Positions 63,829-64,000 of a DNA stretch of 64,000 bases are shown here, piece by piece; position 1 is the first letter of the stretch; each line of letters begins with the position of its first letter. The DNA is taken from the NCBI GenBank assembly GCA_017992055.1, contig JAGOPK010000001.1:62001-126000 (forward strand), in the 5' to 3' direction. Below the pieces are notes generated by a model that saw only the letters and a program-made list of their open reading frames with translations, was not told where the DNA came from and made no database searches. Position numbers and translations under genes: made by a program. The DNA is from Burkholderiaceae bacterium. Lineage in GTDB: Bacteria; Pseudomonadota; Gammaproteobacteria; Burkholderiales; Burkholderiaceae_C.

Positions 63829-64000
63829 ATGCCCGACCACGACCTGATCATCCGCGGCGGCACCGTCATCGACGGCAGCCGCGCGCCCCGCTTCGAGGCC
63901 GACGTGGCGATCTCCGGCGGCCGCATCGTCGCCGTCGGCGACCTGGGCCCGGCCACCGCCGCCGACGAGCTGGACGCGCGCGGCCTGATCGTCGCGCCCG
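63829..64000 (+). CDS. amidohydrolase, N-acyl-D-amino-acid deacylase type, partial
   Basis: Only the first 57 residues are in the window: MPDHDLIIRGGTVIDGSRAP, then FEADVAISGGRIVAVGDL. This is the N-terminal beta-sandwich of the amidohydrolase superfamily, and the DGSRAPRFEADVAI wording is typical of D-aminoacylases and related enzymes. The metal-binding HxH motif would follow beyond the edge. GGAG lies 8 nt before the ATG. As last visible gene of the operon it suggests the imported compound yields an N-acyl-D-amino acid or similar amide. Confidence 0.8.
   Translation, partial: MPDHDLIIRGGTVIDGSRAPRFEADVAISGGRIVAVGDLGPATAADELDARGLIVAP

Overview
The window is about 70% G+C and densely packed. 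Protein content and gene order (soxCDYZAXB, MetY, PEP-CTERM surface proteins, FecI/FecR iron system, Dpp-type transporters) point to an aerobic, sulfur-oxidising betaproteobacterium of the Burkholderiales (Rubrivivax/Leptothrix/Ideonella-like). This is judged from protein families and composition only; no rRNA or tRNA gene is present to place it more exactly.

Layout. 1-1196: start of an ABC peptide-binding protein gene leaving the window. 1368-2720: a DUF3422 membrane protein. 2737-22552: a sulfur-oxidation island. It holds a TDT-family exporter with a thioredoxin, an ArsR regulator followed by soxCDYZAX, a terminator, soxB, an RND efflux pair with DUF2892, CsoR-family and OsmC genes, a leftward operon (SoxH-like metallohydrolase, TlpA-like thioredoxin, cytochrome c, second ArsR) divergent from a flavocytochrome-c sulfide dehydrogenase pair and a DsrE protein, and finally a TsuA/YeeE thiosulfate importer. 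22571-31368: phosphatase, serine hydrolase, a cyclic-di-GMP-I riboswitch in front of a secreted subtilase, a PEP-CTERM protein and a PrsT-like TPR lipoprotein with an unusual C-terminal fusion. 31392-34245: metY and a lytic transglycosylase separated by a 272-bp structured inverted-repeat element. 34261-39845: a Fur-box-controlled FecI/FecR/TonB-receptor unit with a di-haem peroxidase. 39908-44182: GGDEF/EAL protein coupled to a cupredoxin-like protein, then mnmA. 44324-54750: PhoX-like protein, two PEP-CTERM proteins, NUDIX, pntAB, a TIR protein and fadD. 54751-64000: an XRE-cupin regulator divergent from an oxidoreductase / M81 peptidase / Dpp-type transporter / D-aminoacylase-like operon that runs off the right edge.

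How the genes fit together. TsuA-like import and FccAB feed reduced sulfur to the periplasmic Sox multienzyme system. Soluble cytochromes take electrons away, and small thiol proteins (thioredoxin, TlpA-like, DsrE, OsmC) handle sulfane sulfur. Three similar CsoR-type palindromes lie in front of the TDT exporter, the arsR-sox operon and the RND operon. The CsoR-family protein encoded in the island lacks the usual metal ligands. Together these suggest a thiol-responsive regulon analogous to the staphylococcal cst system. Two ArsR paralogs that differ in their cysteines add a second control layer.

The main unusual items are the putative CsoR-like regulon with a possibly leaderless RND transcript, the riboswitch-controlled protease, the 272-bp folded repeat, the TPR-TM-SRPBCC fusion, and the three-site operator array of the XRE-cupin regulator. 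All assignments rest on reading the sequence; no database search was run.
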